Positions 55,594 through 62,927 of a stretch of DNA of 64,000 bases are shown here, piece after piece. How positions within the stretch are numbered: the first letter of the stretch is position 1; every line of letters begins with the position of its first letter. The notes under the pieces were generated by a model that was not told where the DNA came from, searched no databases, and saw only the letters and a list, made by a program, of their open reading frames with translations. The stretch is from Thermicanus aegyptius DSM 12793 (GTDB lineage Bacteria; Bacillota; Bacilli; Thermicanales; Thermicanaceae): positions 1,246,705-1,310,704 of the forward strand of contig NZ_KI783301.1 in NCBI RefSeq assembly GCF_000510645.1, written 5' to 3'. Both the position numbers and the translations under genes were made by a program.

Positions 55594-56139
55594 ATGCGGG
55601 GAGAGAATTTCCACATGAGCGATTTTGCAAGATTCCGGGAAGGAAACAACGGATGGAGAGATCGTGGGGATCTCTATCACATATTTCAAAGAAGTCATGG
55701 AGGATTTACGCTTGTTGAGGTCCTCATCGTCATGTCGCTTTTTCTCATGATCGGAAGTTATCTCTTTTCCACGGTAACAAGCCCTCCTCGAGAGAAGGAA
55801 GCGGAGAGGGTGAGCCAGCTCCTGCAAAGGAAGTTAAACTGGGCCCTTCAATATGCTGATTTTCATGGAAACGAGGTTTTGTTTACCCTCCTAATTCTCG
55901 ATCATCGGGTTGTGATCCAAGAGAGAAGGCCAACTGAAGGGCTGATCACGATTAACTCTTTCTCCTATCCCCCTTGGCTAACGATTGAAAATAATTTCCC
56001 GTTCAATCGAATAACCATTCATGGCGATGGAGGGGTGGAAGTGGGAGGCCAATTTGTGTTGAAGGAAGGAAAAAGGATTTTTTATAGGCTCTATGTGGAG
56101 GTTTCTACAGGAACGGTCCGGGAGGAGAAAATAAAGTAA
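55594..56139 (+). CDS. comGD: ComGD-like prepilin
   Basis: 181-residue prepilin. The cleavage site is GG-FTLVEVLIVMSLFLMIG, with Phe+1 and Glu+5 as in type IV pilins, after a long leader of about 36 residues that ends in RSHGG. The length, C-terminal beta-rich part and the end with LYVEVSTGTVREEK recall ComGD, not the short cysteine-bearing ComGC. ATG 55594 has TTGGAGAA upstream; ATG 55615 is a possible shorter start. Confidence 0.72.
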   Translation: MRGENFHMSDFARFREGNNGWRDRGDLYHIFQRSHGGFTLVEVLIVMSLFLMIGSYLFSTVTSPPREKEAERVSQLLQRKLNWALQYADFHGNEVLFTLLILDHRVVIQERRPTEGLITINSFSYPPWLTIENNFPFNRITIHGDGGVEVGGQFVLKEGKRIFYRLYVEVSTGTVREEKIK

Positions 56140-56511
56140 ATGCGGGAAAAGAGAAAGAAGGAGGAAGGTTTCTCAATCTGGGAACTAATGGTAACCCTTT
56201 TTCTTCTCCTCCTTCTCCTTTCCTACCTATATCCCACACTTTTGTGGGTGGAACGAACAGAGAGGGAGAATCGGATTTATACCTCCGTTTTACTATGGAT
56301 GGATGAAGAAACCGAACGATGGAGAAGAGGGGGAAATGAAAAAGAAAAAGAGAGAGAGATAGAGGGAGTGAAGGTGAGACAGCGGATCGTTCGGAGAGAA
56401 GAGGAGGAGGGATTGCTTCGGGCTATTTTTTTCTATGAATGGAGCGTAAATGGGAAGACCTTTACCATTCGAATCGAAATGGAGCGTTTTATACCTGACC
56501 GATTTCCCTGA
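56140..56511 (+). CDS. comGE: ComGE-like prepilin
   Basis: 123 residues with a prepilin leader KRKKEEG-FSIWELMVTLFLLLLLLSYLYP and Glu+5. The rest is charged (ERTERENR, EEETERWRRGG) with a late strand segment. It starts directly after the previous stop. The position, third pseudopilin-type gene of the operon, fits ComGE; sequence alone would not decide. Confidence 0.65.
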   Translation: MREKRKKEEGFSIWELMVTLFLLLLLLSYLYPTLLWVERTERENRIYTSVLLWMDEETERWRRGGNEKEKEREIEGVKVRQRIVRREEEEGLLRAIFFYEWSVNGKTFTIRIEMERFIPDRFP

Positions 56512-56533
56512 GACGAGGGAACGGTAAAGGGAG

Positions 56534-57094
56534 GTGGATCGGGCGTTGGATGGAGTAAGGAAGAGAAGACAACGCCGGCAAGCAGTGAGAAGATGCAACA
56601 TGGCGGAGATGCTGCCGAACGACTTAATCAAAATAGAAAGAGGTTTTACCCTGACGGAAGTGATCCTTTGGCTTTTTCTTTATTCTTTGTTGCTTACCTC
56701 CCTCCTCCCGCTATTCCCCCTCCTCCGAGAAAGGGAGGAAAAACTACAGCGGGAAATAGCGATGGAGGAGGAGGCCATCCGCTTCTACACCTATATGGAG
56801 AACAGAAACGCCGATGTTCTCACGTGGCGAATCTATCGCCCCAACTCCGTTACGATTTCCACCTACGATCAACTGGACGGAAGAGTGTTCTATCAAGATG
56901 GCTTACGTATTGCCGAAACAAAAAAGAATGCATCCTACGGGGGTTACCTCATCCTCGCTTTTATGGTGAAAGAGATCCGGTATTTAGACGAAGGGGATCT
57001 CCTTCGCATGGTACTCACGGTAGAAAGGGACGGGATGACGAGAACGTATGAAGGAGTTCTCCCCCGCTATATAGAGGAGGGGACGACAAATTGA
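56534..57094 (+). CDS. comGF: ComGF-like prepilin
   Basis: 186 residues with prepilin site ERG-FTLTEVILWLFLYSLLL and Glu+5. The globular part (ISTYDQLDGRVFYQDGLRI, LRMVLTVERDGMTRTYEG) resembles ComGF. The start is unsure: GTG 56534 is too close to GGGAGG, TTG 56546 has better spacing, and ATG 56600 (MAEMLPNDLIKIERGF) is also possible. It ends in a TTGA overlap with the next gene. Confidence 0.65.
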   Translation: MDRALDGVRKRRQRRQAVRRCNMAEMLPNDLIKIERGFTLTEVILWLFLYSLLLTSLLPLFPLLREREEKLQREIAMEEEAIRFYTYMENRNADVLTWRIYRPNSVTISTYDQLDGRVFYQDGLRIAETKKNASYGGYLILAFMVKEIRYLDEGDLLRMVLTVERDGMTRTYEGVLPRYIEEGTTN

Positions 57095-57480
57095 TCAGAA
57101 GGGAAGAAGGGTACAGCCTTTTCATTCTTCTGTTCCTCCTCTCCCTTCTTCTGCCCCTATTGGCAGGGATGGTAGAGGCTGTCCTGGAGCACCGGGAGAT
57201 GATTCAGATGCGCCTTACTCAGATTGAAGCAAGAAAAATCGCTTTAAATGCAGTAGAGCGTTTGCGAGGGGTAAAAAGCTGCGAAGAGGCTGACCGTCGT
57301 TTTCAAGTTCCTCTCTCCTATGAGGGAGGGGAGGCATACATTACGATCAATCCCTGTATTGATCCGGATTCCATCGAAGCTGTCATACAGGTTAAGATGA
57401 AAAGTGGGGGTGTGCAAACCTTTAAGGTTCTCGTTGCAAATGGTAAAATACTCAATTGGAATAAAATCGTAGAAACCTAA
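57091..57480 (+). CDS. comGG: ComGG-like minor pseudopilin
   Basis: 129 residues. The start REEGYSLFILLFLLSLLLPLLAG has a prepilin-like hydrophobic helix but lacks a standard Phe-Thr and the Glu+5, as is usual for ComGG. It starts at TTG 57091, overlapping the previous stop, with GGAGGGG upstream. A late Cys pair (SCEEADRR and NPCID) could form a disulphide. It is the last com gene; aroK follows after ten bases. Confidence 0.65.
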   Translation: MIRREEGYSLFILLFLLSLLLPLLAGMVEAVLEHREMIQMRLTQIEARKIALNAVERLRGVKSCEEADRRFQVPLSYEGGEAYITINPCIDPDSIEAVIQVKMKSGGVQTFKVLVANGKILNWNKIVET

Positions 57481-57490
57481 GGAGTAAAGC

Positions 57491-58042
57491 ATGAAGAATA
57501 TTATACTCATCGGGTTTATGGGTGCAGGAAAGACGAGCGTAGGAAAGGCTTTGGCCGAAAGGCTTCATTGGAAATGGATCGATACGGATGCGGAAATTGA
57601 GAGGAGAGCAGGGAAAAGGATTCCTAATATTTTCCATGACTATGGGGAAGAGGGGTTTCGAAAGATGGAGACGGAGGTTCTACATCATCTCCTTCAATCC
57701 TCCGGACAGGTGATCAGTACAGGGGGAGGGATCGTGCTCCGTAAGGAAAACCGTGATGTCATGGTACGACATGGGAAGGTGGTCTACTTAAAAGCGGATC
57801 TTCCGGAATTGATTTCCCGCTTGAGAGGAAGCGATCGCCCCTTGCTCCAAGGGGATATGGAGGGAAAAATCAAAGAGTTATGGACGGCCCGGAAAGGATT
57901 CTATGATTTTGCTTCGGTCACGGTAGAAACCACCAACCGCTCCATCGATGACATTGTAGAAGAGATCCTGCAGCGGCTGATTAACGTGCAAAAGTCCTTC
58001 CCGTTGACCGGGAAGGACCCACAGGGAAAAGATTTGGTTTAA
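57491..58042 (+). CDS. aroK: Shikimate kinase
   Basis: Phosphorylates shikimate in the aromatic amino acid pathway. 183 residues: P-loop GFMGAGKTSVG (8-18), DTDAEIE (shikimate-binding Asp), the FRKMETEVL motif with Arg and Glu, STGGGIVLR, and the lid motif GSDRPLL. AAGGAG precedes the ATG. The C-terminal about 20 residues are encoded by a hairpin region that may serve as a terminator for the opposite strand gene. Position after comGG is seen in other Bacillales. Confidence 0.95.
   Translation: MKNIILIGFMGAGKTSVGKALAERLHWKWIDTDAEIERRAGKRIPNIFHDYGEEGFRKMETEVLHHLLQSSGQVISTGGGIVLRKENRDVMVRHGKVVYLKADLPELISRLRGSDRPLLQGDMEGKIKELWTARKGFYDFASVTVETTNRSIDDIVEEILQRLINVQKSFPLTGKDPQGKDLV
57989..58019 (-). 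terminator. Possible minus-strand terminator inside aroK 3' end
   Basis: GTCCTTCCCG (57994-58003) and CGGGAAGGAC (58009-58018) form a perfect 10-bp stem with a five-base loop. On the minus strand the stem is followed by TTTT, so it can end the SRPBCC transcript. It lies inside the last codons of aroK. Confidence 0.65.
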
Positions 58043-58530
58043 CCCGCCTCTTCATCAGGAGCGCAACAAATCGAGCCTTCACCCGATTCCAAAGCTTTCT
58101 TTAAACTGTCCAATACTCCCGTCCAGGCCATCTCATGCCATGATCTAGCTTTTTCCCATAATTCTCCCTCGCCCCATCCTTTGTGCTCCACCACGACATA
58201 GGTAGAACCGTTCTGTTCAGAAAAGGTGACGTCCACCCTGGTAAGAGAATCATCCTCATTCATCACATCGGCGAAATCATCCGGACCCTTCCACGTAAAG
58301 CCGAGTTTTCGCATGGGTTCAACCGAAGTGAAGACACACCCTTTGGTGCTCATCGAATCCGGGTTGGACGGGTCAAAGTAAAGCTCGAACGAGCCACCCG
58401 GTTTTGCCTCGATCATTGCTTTCGGAGCAAACCATGTTGTGATCCTGTCACTTCGTGTCCATGCCCACCATACCAAGTTTACAGGGGCTGCGATGGTGAT
58501 CTCGGCAGTCAATGTAGATGCATTAGTCAC
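58039..58530 (-). CDS. SRPBCC/AHSA1 domain protein
   Basis: 163 residues. The start (LTAEITIAAPVNLVWWAWTRSDRITTWFAP) and the end (WHEMAWTGVLDSLKKAL) match activator-of-Hsp90-ATPase-1-like SRPBCC proteins, which bind hydrophobic ligands. No partner gene (such as an ArsR-type regulator) is near. It converges on aroK with four overlapping bases. AGGAGG lies upstream of the start on the minus strand. A CC pair near the C-terminus (SICCAPDEEAG) is unusual. Function unknown. Confidence 0.85.
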   Translation of the reverse strand: MTNASTLTAEITIAAPVNLVWWAWTRSDRITTWFAPKAMIEAKPGGSFELYFDPSNPDSMSTKGCVFTSVEPMRKLGFTWKGPDDFADVMNEDDSLTRVDVTFSEQNGSTYVVVEHKGWGEGELWEKARSWHEMAWTGVLDSLKKALESGEGSICCAPDEEAG

Positions 58531-58780
58531 GTTTGAAATCCTCCTAGTCGTTTATTTGTTTCCATTAACCACTCTACATTAAGAATCAATATTTTTCAAC
58601 AGTCGAACTGTTTTAAAAAGAATAAGAGATTGTGCGATCATCATTTTTCCGATGAGTATGAGATCATCAAGATGGACATTCGGATTTCCAAAACGATAGA
58701 ATAAAGCAGTCGGCGTTTGTGGTTTTTGCAAATTAATATATTATAATATAAGAAGAAATATAAGGAGATAGTGAGATAAA

Positions 58781-59083
58781 ATGCTAAAATCTTTCGGAAT
58801 TGGAGTCCTCATCGTATTGATCCTTTTCATCCTTTCCCTCGTGATGCGGGACATGAATCTCCTCATGCAATATACCACGATGAGCGGGATTATATCGATG
58901 GTGATCGCGGCGGTGATTGCAGGGGTTTTAGGAAGCGGAGATCGCATCCGGGCCAACTATACCCATGAGGAATCGGATGAAAGGAAAGAGAGGGTCAAGC
59001 TTGCCCTCTACTTTATGATGATCTCGATTCCTAATCTGGTCACAGCCGTTATCATGTATCTATTTCAAAATTTCTCCCGTTGA
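58781..59083 (+). CDS. DUF5316-like small membrane protein
   Basis: 100 residues with three hydrophobic helices (about 4-22, 32-52, 77-95). The loop GSGDRIRANYTHEESDERKER fits the DUF5316 family of Bacillales, whose role is unknown. TAAGGAG lies about 14 bases before the ATG. A TATAAT (58742-58747) lies upstream but with a poor -35. The 250 bases between this gene and the SRPBCC gene are otherwise empty. Confidence 0.75.
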   Translation: MLKSFGIGVLIVLILFILSLVMRDMNLLMQYTTMSGIISMVIAAVIAGVLGSGDRIRANYTHEESDERKERVKLALYFMMISIPNLVTAVIMYLFQNFSR

Positions 59084-59396
59084 CATCGAAGATTGAATTT
59101 CCTGTTTTTGGGATTTCAGAATTCATTGCGAAGTCCGGAAAGCTAGACGGGAAAAAGTGTTGAAGGAAAAGCGAAAAACTTTTTCCCCAAAACTTCCCAA
59201 AACTCGCTAAAATGGGCTTGACAATTTGATGGACGAAGCCTCCCCAATTTTAGGAAATGTAATCGGCGGACATTCGCTTATTAGGCTAAATTGGGATAGA
59301 AAGAGGGTGTAACGAAAAGGGCTAGGTGTGCAGCACCTAACCCGACGTAACATAGGTAACAAGTGGATGGCGAATCTAGGTTGCTAACATAAGGAA
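59084..59396. other. Non-coding accessory DNA with inverted repeats
   Basis: No gene seen. CCCAATTTTAG (59243-59253) and CTAAATTGGG (59286-59295) form an imperfect inverted repeat around ATCGGCGGACATTCGCTTATTA, a pattern seen at ends of mobile elements. A second hairpin, GGGCTAGGTG / CACCTAACCC, lies at about 59319-59343. It may be debris of insertion elements, along with the IstB remnant that follows. Confidence 0.4.
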
Positions 59397-59582
59397 GTGA
59401 TCCTGCCTCTTACTTGCTACAACCTGTCATTTGAGCGTTGGGGCGAAATCTTTCAAGACCCGGTCATGACCGCCGCGATGATCGACCAGCTGACCCATCA
59501 GTCGTACATCGTCAACATGAACGGCAATTCGTACCGCATGAAAGAAACCAAGGAGTGGCTGTCGAAGCAACAGTTGGCTTAA
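59397..59582 (+). pseudogene. IstB-like transposition ATPase remnant (IS21 family)
   Basis: The frame reads NLSFERWGEIFQD then TAAMIDQLTHQSYIVNMNGNSYRM-type sequence to a stop. This is the C-terminal 50-60 residues of IstB, the AAA+ helper of IS21 transposases, where sNlpf..WgevF.d..ltaAllDRLtHhs.i..mnG.SYR is conserved. The rest of istB and all of istA are missing. The bases after it, up to about 59690 (GGGGAATTACCGCCATCTG and GGAATTTTGGGTTGAAAAA), look like an IS21-type right end. Confidence 0.8.
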
Positions 59583-59730
59583 TCTCAAGAAAAAAATCCG
59601 AAGGGGAATTACCGCCATCTGTAAATTCTCTGTTTCACAGGTGGGGGAAAATTAAATGAGCGAATGGCGGAATTTTGGGTTGAAAAATACATAATATTCA
59701 ATTATATTTACAACGAGAGGAATGATGTAC

Positions 59731-60641
59731 GTGAAACATATTTTGTCTTTGAAGGAACTATCAGGCCAAGATATATTAAAAATTATAATAAATGGAATCA
59801 ATATCAAATCCAATCCGGAAAGATACTACAATTCTCTAGAAAGAAAAGGATTGCTTTTGCTTTTTCAAAAAACATCCACGAGAACGTCACTATCTTACCA
59901 GTCAGCGATCAACCAATTAGGTGGGTACGCGGTCACTCTCGATTGGAACGCATCCAATTTCTTAATCTCACCAATCCGTTACGAGGTCTCCTATGTGTCA
60001 CGAAACTGTGACGTGATAATGGCTCGATTGCTTAAACATTCTGATCTTCTTGAACTCGCAAAATACTCGCGTGTGCCAGTGATCAATGGATGTTGTGAGA
60101 AATATCACCCTTCACAGGCACTTGCTGATCTTATGACCATCTATGAGATGAAGGGTACGTTCGATGGCGTTACCCTGACCTATGTTGGCGTGCATAACAA
60201 TGTAGCAAACTCGTTGGTTGCCGGCTGTATGAAAGTAGGAGTGCGGCTAAATCTGGTGACTCCTTTGATCAATGAAGAATCTTGGGATCAAGAGTTGATG
60301 GAAGAAGCTTACGCTAGTGGTTATATAACGCAAATGAACACATTAGCCGAAGCAGCAGCACAATCTGATTTTGTCTATACAGACACGTGGATCGACATGC
60401 AGTATTTCAATGATCCTAGCTATAAGGATGAGCGCGATCGCCGGATCAAACTAATGTCAGACTTTCAGGTTGGAAAGAAAAATCTAGGCGGTAAAACTCC
60501 GTATCTTATGCATGATATGCCGATTCATAAGGATTTGAAATAGAAGAGGAATTAATCGAAAGTGAAAAATCGATCATCTATCAACAAGCGGAGAATCGGA
60601 TGCATGTCGAAAAGGCATTGCTCCTGTATCTACTTAAATGA
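59731..60641 (+). pseudogene. Frameshifted ornithine carbamoyltransferase-like gene
   Basis: Carbamoyltransferase fold. The carbamoyl-phosphate loop is STRTS (49-53), HPSQALADLMTI is the conserved HPxQ motif, GVHNNVANSLV and YTDTWIDM are OTC-like, and MHDMPIH replaces the usual MHCLP. The reading frame stops at TAG 60541-60543 after IHKDLK. One base back the same sequence continues GFEIEEELIESEKSIIYQQAENRMH and on to a TGA at 60639-60641, the expected C-terminus. A single missing base, probably one G near 60530, explains this. GTG 59731 is the likely start (VKHILSLKEL), with AGAGGA upstream. Either a recent pseudogene or a sequencing error. Confidence 0.82.
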
Positions 60642-60669
60642 CAGTTAGACGAAATTAGGAGGTAGTCGA

Positions 60670-60789
60670 TTGGGAGTACAAAACAAACTAATGTCAATTC
60701 GTAGATTCCAATTGTATTTACGTAAAGGGAAAGCGATTAAGATTAGGGTTAGAGTAAAATGTTCGTGGGCAGAGGGAATGAGAAAATGA
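60670..60789 (+). pseudogene. Start of a gene cut by the insertion sequence
   Basis: A TTG start at 60670 has a perfect AGGAGG seven bases upstream and follows the carbamoyltransferase C-terminus by 28 bases. It reads about 31 codons (MSIRRFQLYLRKGKAIKIRV) before it runs into the insertion sequence at 60763, then stops at 60787-60789 within it. The basic fragment is too short to identify. The downstream part is not recognisable after the element's right end. Confidence 0.5.
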
Positions 60790-62334
60790 ATAAAAAATAA
60801 TTCCCGGATATAGAAAAGGGCCCTTCTCCTTGGTAGAGTATTAAATGGACAAAAAAACACACCAAGAAAGGAGAAGGCCCTCTATGCAAAAGATTACCAC
60901 GAAATTTCCCACAATAAAAGATCTTGAAAGCACCTTGTTTCGCAGATTGCAGGAGCTGTTTGCTGAGGGGTTGCGCCGGATTTTGGAGGCGCTGGACGAA
61001 CGGATTATGGAACATCGGGATTCCGCTCGCTTTCGCCTTAAAGACCAACGGGAAATCAGTATCGAGACTTTGTTTGGTACCGTGCGGTTCAAGCGGCGAT
61101 TATACCTGGACCGAAAGACCGGAAAGCACGTCTTTTTGCTGGATCAGATGCTGCAGTATGAGGGGCGGGACAAACTCAGTCCTTACCTGGAAGAGTTGGC
61201 GATTCAGTTTGCCAGTCAGGGGCCGTCGTACCGGGATAGCGCCCAGCGTCTGAAAGCCTTGTTGGGATACCCGGTACTCAGTCATGAAGCCATCCGGGAC
61301 AAACTCATCGAACAGGCCGAACGCCCAGAACCTGCTCACAATGAACGGCGTCCCGTCCGGGTCTTGTTTGTGGAGGCGGACGGACTGTACACCAAACTGC
61401 AACGTAATCGACGCCGCGGGATGGAGAACCGCATTGCCGTGGTGCATGAGGGCTGGGAAAACGAAGGGGGACGAATCCGCCTGAAGGGCAAGCGACATTA
61501 TTTACATACCGGAGAGGGCGATTTTTGGGAAGGATTCGGGGACTTTTTGGTACAACATTACGATGTGGATGAACAGACATGGCTGGTGGTGAATGGAGAC
61601 GGAGCAGCATGGATTGAGGAATGCACCTCCTACTTCCACCATTGCGTGTTTACCCTGGACCGGTTTCATGTGGCCCGGGAGCTCAAACGGTATGTTGGAC
61701 ATTTGCCCAAGACATGGGAAAAAGTTCGAAAAGCACTCGCCTCGTTTGATTCCGATACATTGTTGGGGACGCTTACGGCTGTTCCGGAAACGAAAATTGC
61801 GGAAGAATGGCGGGAGGAATGGAGGAAGTACCGGGCGTTTTTAGAACGTCATCGGGAACATCTGCGGGATTACCGGGAGACCTTGCGAAACGCAGGCATC
61901 GATACGAGCGGAATGAGGCCCATGGGAAGTGCGGAGGCGCAAATGCGGATCATGGCGAAGCGGACAAAAGGCGGAGGGTATAGTTGGAGCGTACGGGGCG
62001 TACAGGCGATGCTCAGAACGATCATGAAAATGAAAGAAGGGCGTCCTTTGACGAACCGCAAAGGGGACACGAGCCAAAACGTTTCGTCTGTAAAATCCAC
62101 GATACGCCAGTGGTTACGTGAAGTGAAACGAGAGTCGAAAGGGTGTATTGACGGGACAATTCGCTTGTTGCTGGGGCCTATGCAAAGCAGTCCGACGGGT
62201 CGGGCCATAAAAGGATTGTTAAGAGGAAATTAAAGGAAAACCATGCATGGAAAATGAAAGGATGATAAACGAAAGCGCTACCAAGTGAGAGAGGGCAAAA
62301 AAAGTTTTAAATCATTTTGGGAAGGTGCCCACGA
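60763..62334 (+). mobile_element. ISLre2-family insertion sequence
   Basis: The transposase gene is bounded by inverted ends TCGTGGGCA (60763-60771) and TGCCCACGA (62326-62334). Next to them AAAATGA-type sequence is found at both sides, so the repeats extend imperfectly inward. No clear target duplication could be read just outside these points, so the exact ends may be off by some bases. A short hairpin (AGGGCCCTTCTCCTT with AAAGGAGAAGGCCCT) lies upstream of the transposase start and may control it. Confidence 0.75.
60884..62233 (+). CDS. ISLre2-family (UPF0236) transposase
   Basis: 449 residues. The N-terminal part (KDQREISIETLFGTVRFKRRLYLD) and GPSYRDSAQRLKALLG, VLFVEADGLYTKLQ, VNGDGAAWIEEC, FTLDRFHVARELKRY fit the UPF0236/ISLre2 DDE-type transposases. 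GSAEAQMRIMAKRTKG near residue 358 contains the last acidic residue. No frameshift is seen, so it may be active. Start ATG 60884 has AAAGGAG upstream; the ATG at 60845 has none. Confidence 0.9.
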   Translation: MQKITTKFPTIKDLESTLFRRLQELFAEGLRRILEALDERIMEHRDSARFRLKDQREISIETLFGTVRFKRRLYLDRKTGKHVFLLDQMLQYEGRDKLSPYLEELAIQFASQGPSYRDSAQRLKALLGYPVLSHEAIRDKLIEQAERPEPAHNERRPVRVLFVEADGLYTKLQRNRRRGMENRIAVVHEGWENEGGRIRLKGKRHYLHTGEGDFWEGFGDFLVQHYDVDEQTWLVVNGDGAAWIEECTSYFHHCVFTLDRFHVARELKRYVGHLPKTWEKVRKALASFDSDTLLGTLTAVPETKIAEEWREEWRKYRAFLERHREHLRDYRETLRNAGIDTSGMRPMGSAEAQMRIMAKRTKGGGYSWSVRGVQAMLRTIMKMKEGRPLTNRKGDTSQNVSSVKSTIRQWLREVKRESKGCIDGTIRLLLGPMQSSPTGRAIKGLLRGN

Positions 62335-62388
62335 TGACTTGACTCAGACAAGATTAGGGGGGTTATGGAAAAGAAATTTCTTTCAAGG

Positions 62389-62394
62389 TATAAT
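62389..62394 (+). promoter_or_regulatory. Candidate -10 box for hicBA
   Basis: TATAAT with TGGAAA 17 bases upstream (62366-62371) as a poor -35. It lies 42 bases before the hicB start, outside the insertion sequence. Plausible but weak. Confidence 0.45.
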
Positions 62395-62435
62395 CCCTTT
62401 AAGGTCTAAAGATGATATACAAGGAGAGATTAACA

Positions 62436-62648
62436 TTGAGAAAGTTCCATATCATTCTTATACCGGATCCAGAGGACGGGGGTTATACTGTAGAGGTTCC
62501 CGGACTTCCCGGGTGTGTCACCCAGGGGGATACGGTGGAAGAGTGTTTGAAGAACGCAAAAGAAGCTATTGAACTTCACCTTGAGGGGATGGAAGAAGGA
62601 GAAAAAATGGATATTGATCCAATCTTCGCTGTAGTCGAGGTGGATTAG
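62436..62648 (+). CDS. hicB: HicB-type antitoxin
   Basis: 70 residues of the HicB partial RNase H fold: FHIILIPDPEDGGYTVEVPG, then LPGCVTQGDTVEECLKNAKEAI. It normally binds and blocks the HicA RNase encoded next to it. No C-terminal DNA-binding domain is present, so autoregulation would need another factor. I use TTG 62436 with AAGGAG ten bases upstream, giving the normal HicB start; the ATG at 62412 has no ribosome-binding site. Gene order is antitoxin before toxin. Confidence 0.88.
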   Translation: MRKFHIILIPDPEDGGYTVEVPGLPGCVTQGDTVEECLKNAKEAIELHLEGMEEGEKMDIDPIFAVVEVD

Positions 62649-62870
62649 ATGCCGCCGCTTCCTTCAATCTCAAGTCGTGAGGTGCTAAGAGCCTTTCAAA
62701 ATGCAGGCTTTAAAATAAAGCGCCAGAAAGGTTCACATATTCATCTTGTCAAAAAAGAACGTCATGTCACCATTCCGCTTCATGATCCGATTAAACGAGG
62801 GACATTAAGAAACGCAATTCGCCAAGCCGGGATGACGGTAGAAGAGTTTCTCTCTTATTTACACGAATAG
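62649..62870 (+). CDS. hicA: HicA-type mRNA interferase toxin
   Basis: 73 residues. SREVLRAFQNAGFKIKRQKGSHIHLVK is the double-stranded RNA-binding-like fold of HicA, with catalytic His30 in GSH. IPLHDPIKRGTLRNAIRQAG is the conserved second half. It begins directly after the hicB stop. HicA proteins cleave mRNA independently of translation. All key residues are present, so it should be active. Confidence 0.9.
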   Translation: MPPLPSISSREVLRAFQNAGFKIKRQKGSHIHLVKKERHVTIPLHDPIKRGTLRNAIRQAGMTVEEFLSYLHE

Positions 62871-62884
62871 TAAGTAAGAGCTTT

Positions 62885-62927
62885 AAAAGACCAAGGTTCT
62901 AAGATGAATCTTGGTCTTTTCATTTTT
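62885..62927 (+). terminator. Intrinsic terminator after hicA
   Basis: AAAAGACCAAG (62885-62895) and CTTGGTCTTTT (62910-62920) form a perfect 11-bp stem with a 14-base loop, with T-rich sequence after it. The ATG of the next open frame (62904) falls inside its loop. Confidence 0.85.

Noticed and set aside
59664-60011. 115-codon frame overlapping the carbamoyltransferase start
   Set aside because: Shadow of the real gene in another frame.
62285-62572. 95-codon frame over the insertion-sequence end and hicB
   Set aside because: Crosses the right inverted repeat and overlaps hicB in another frame.
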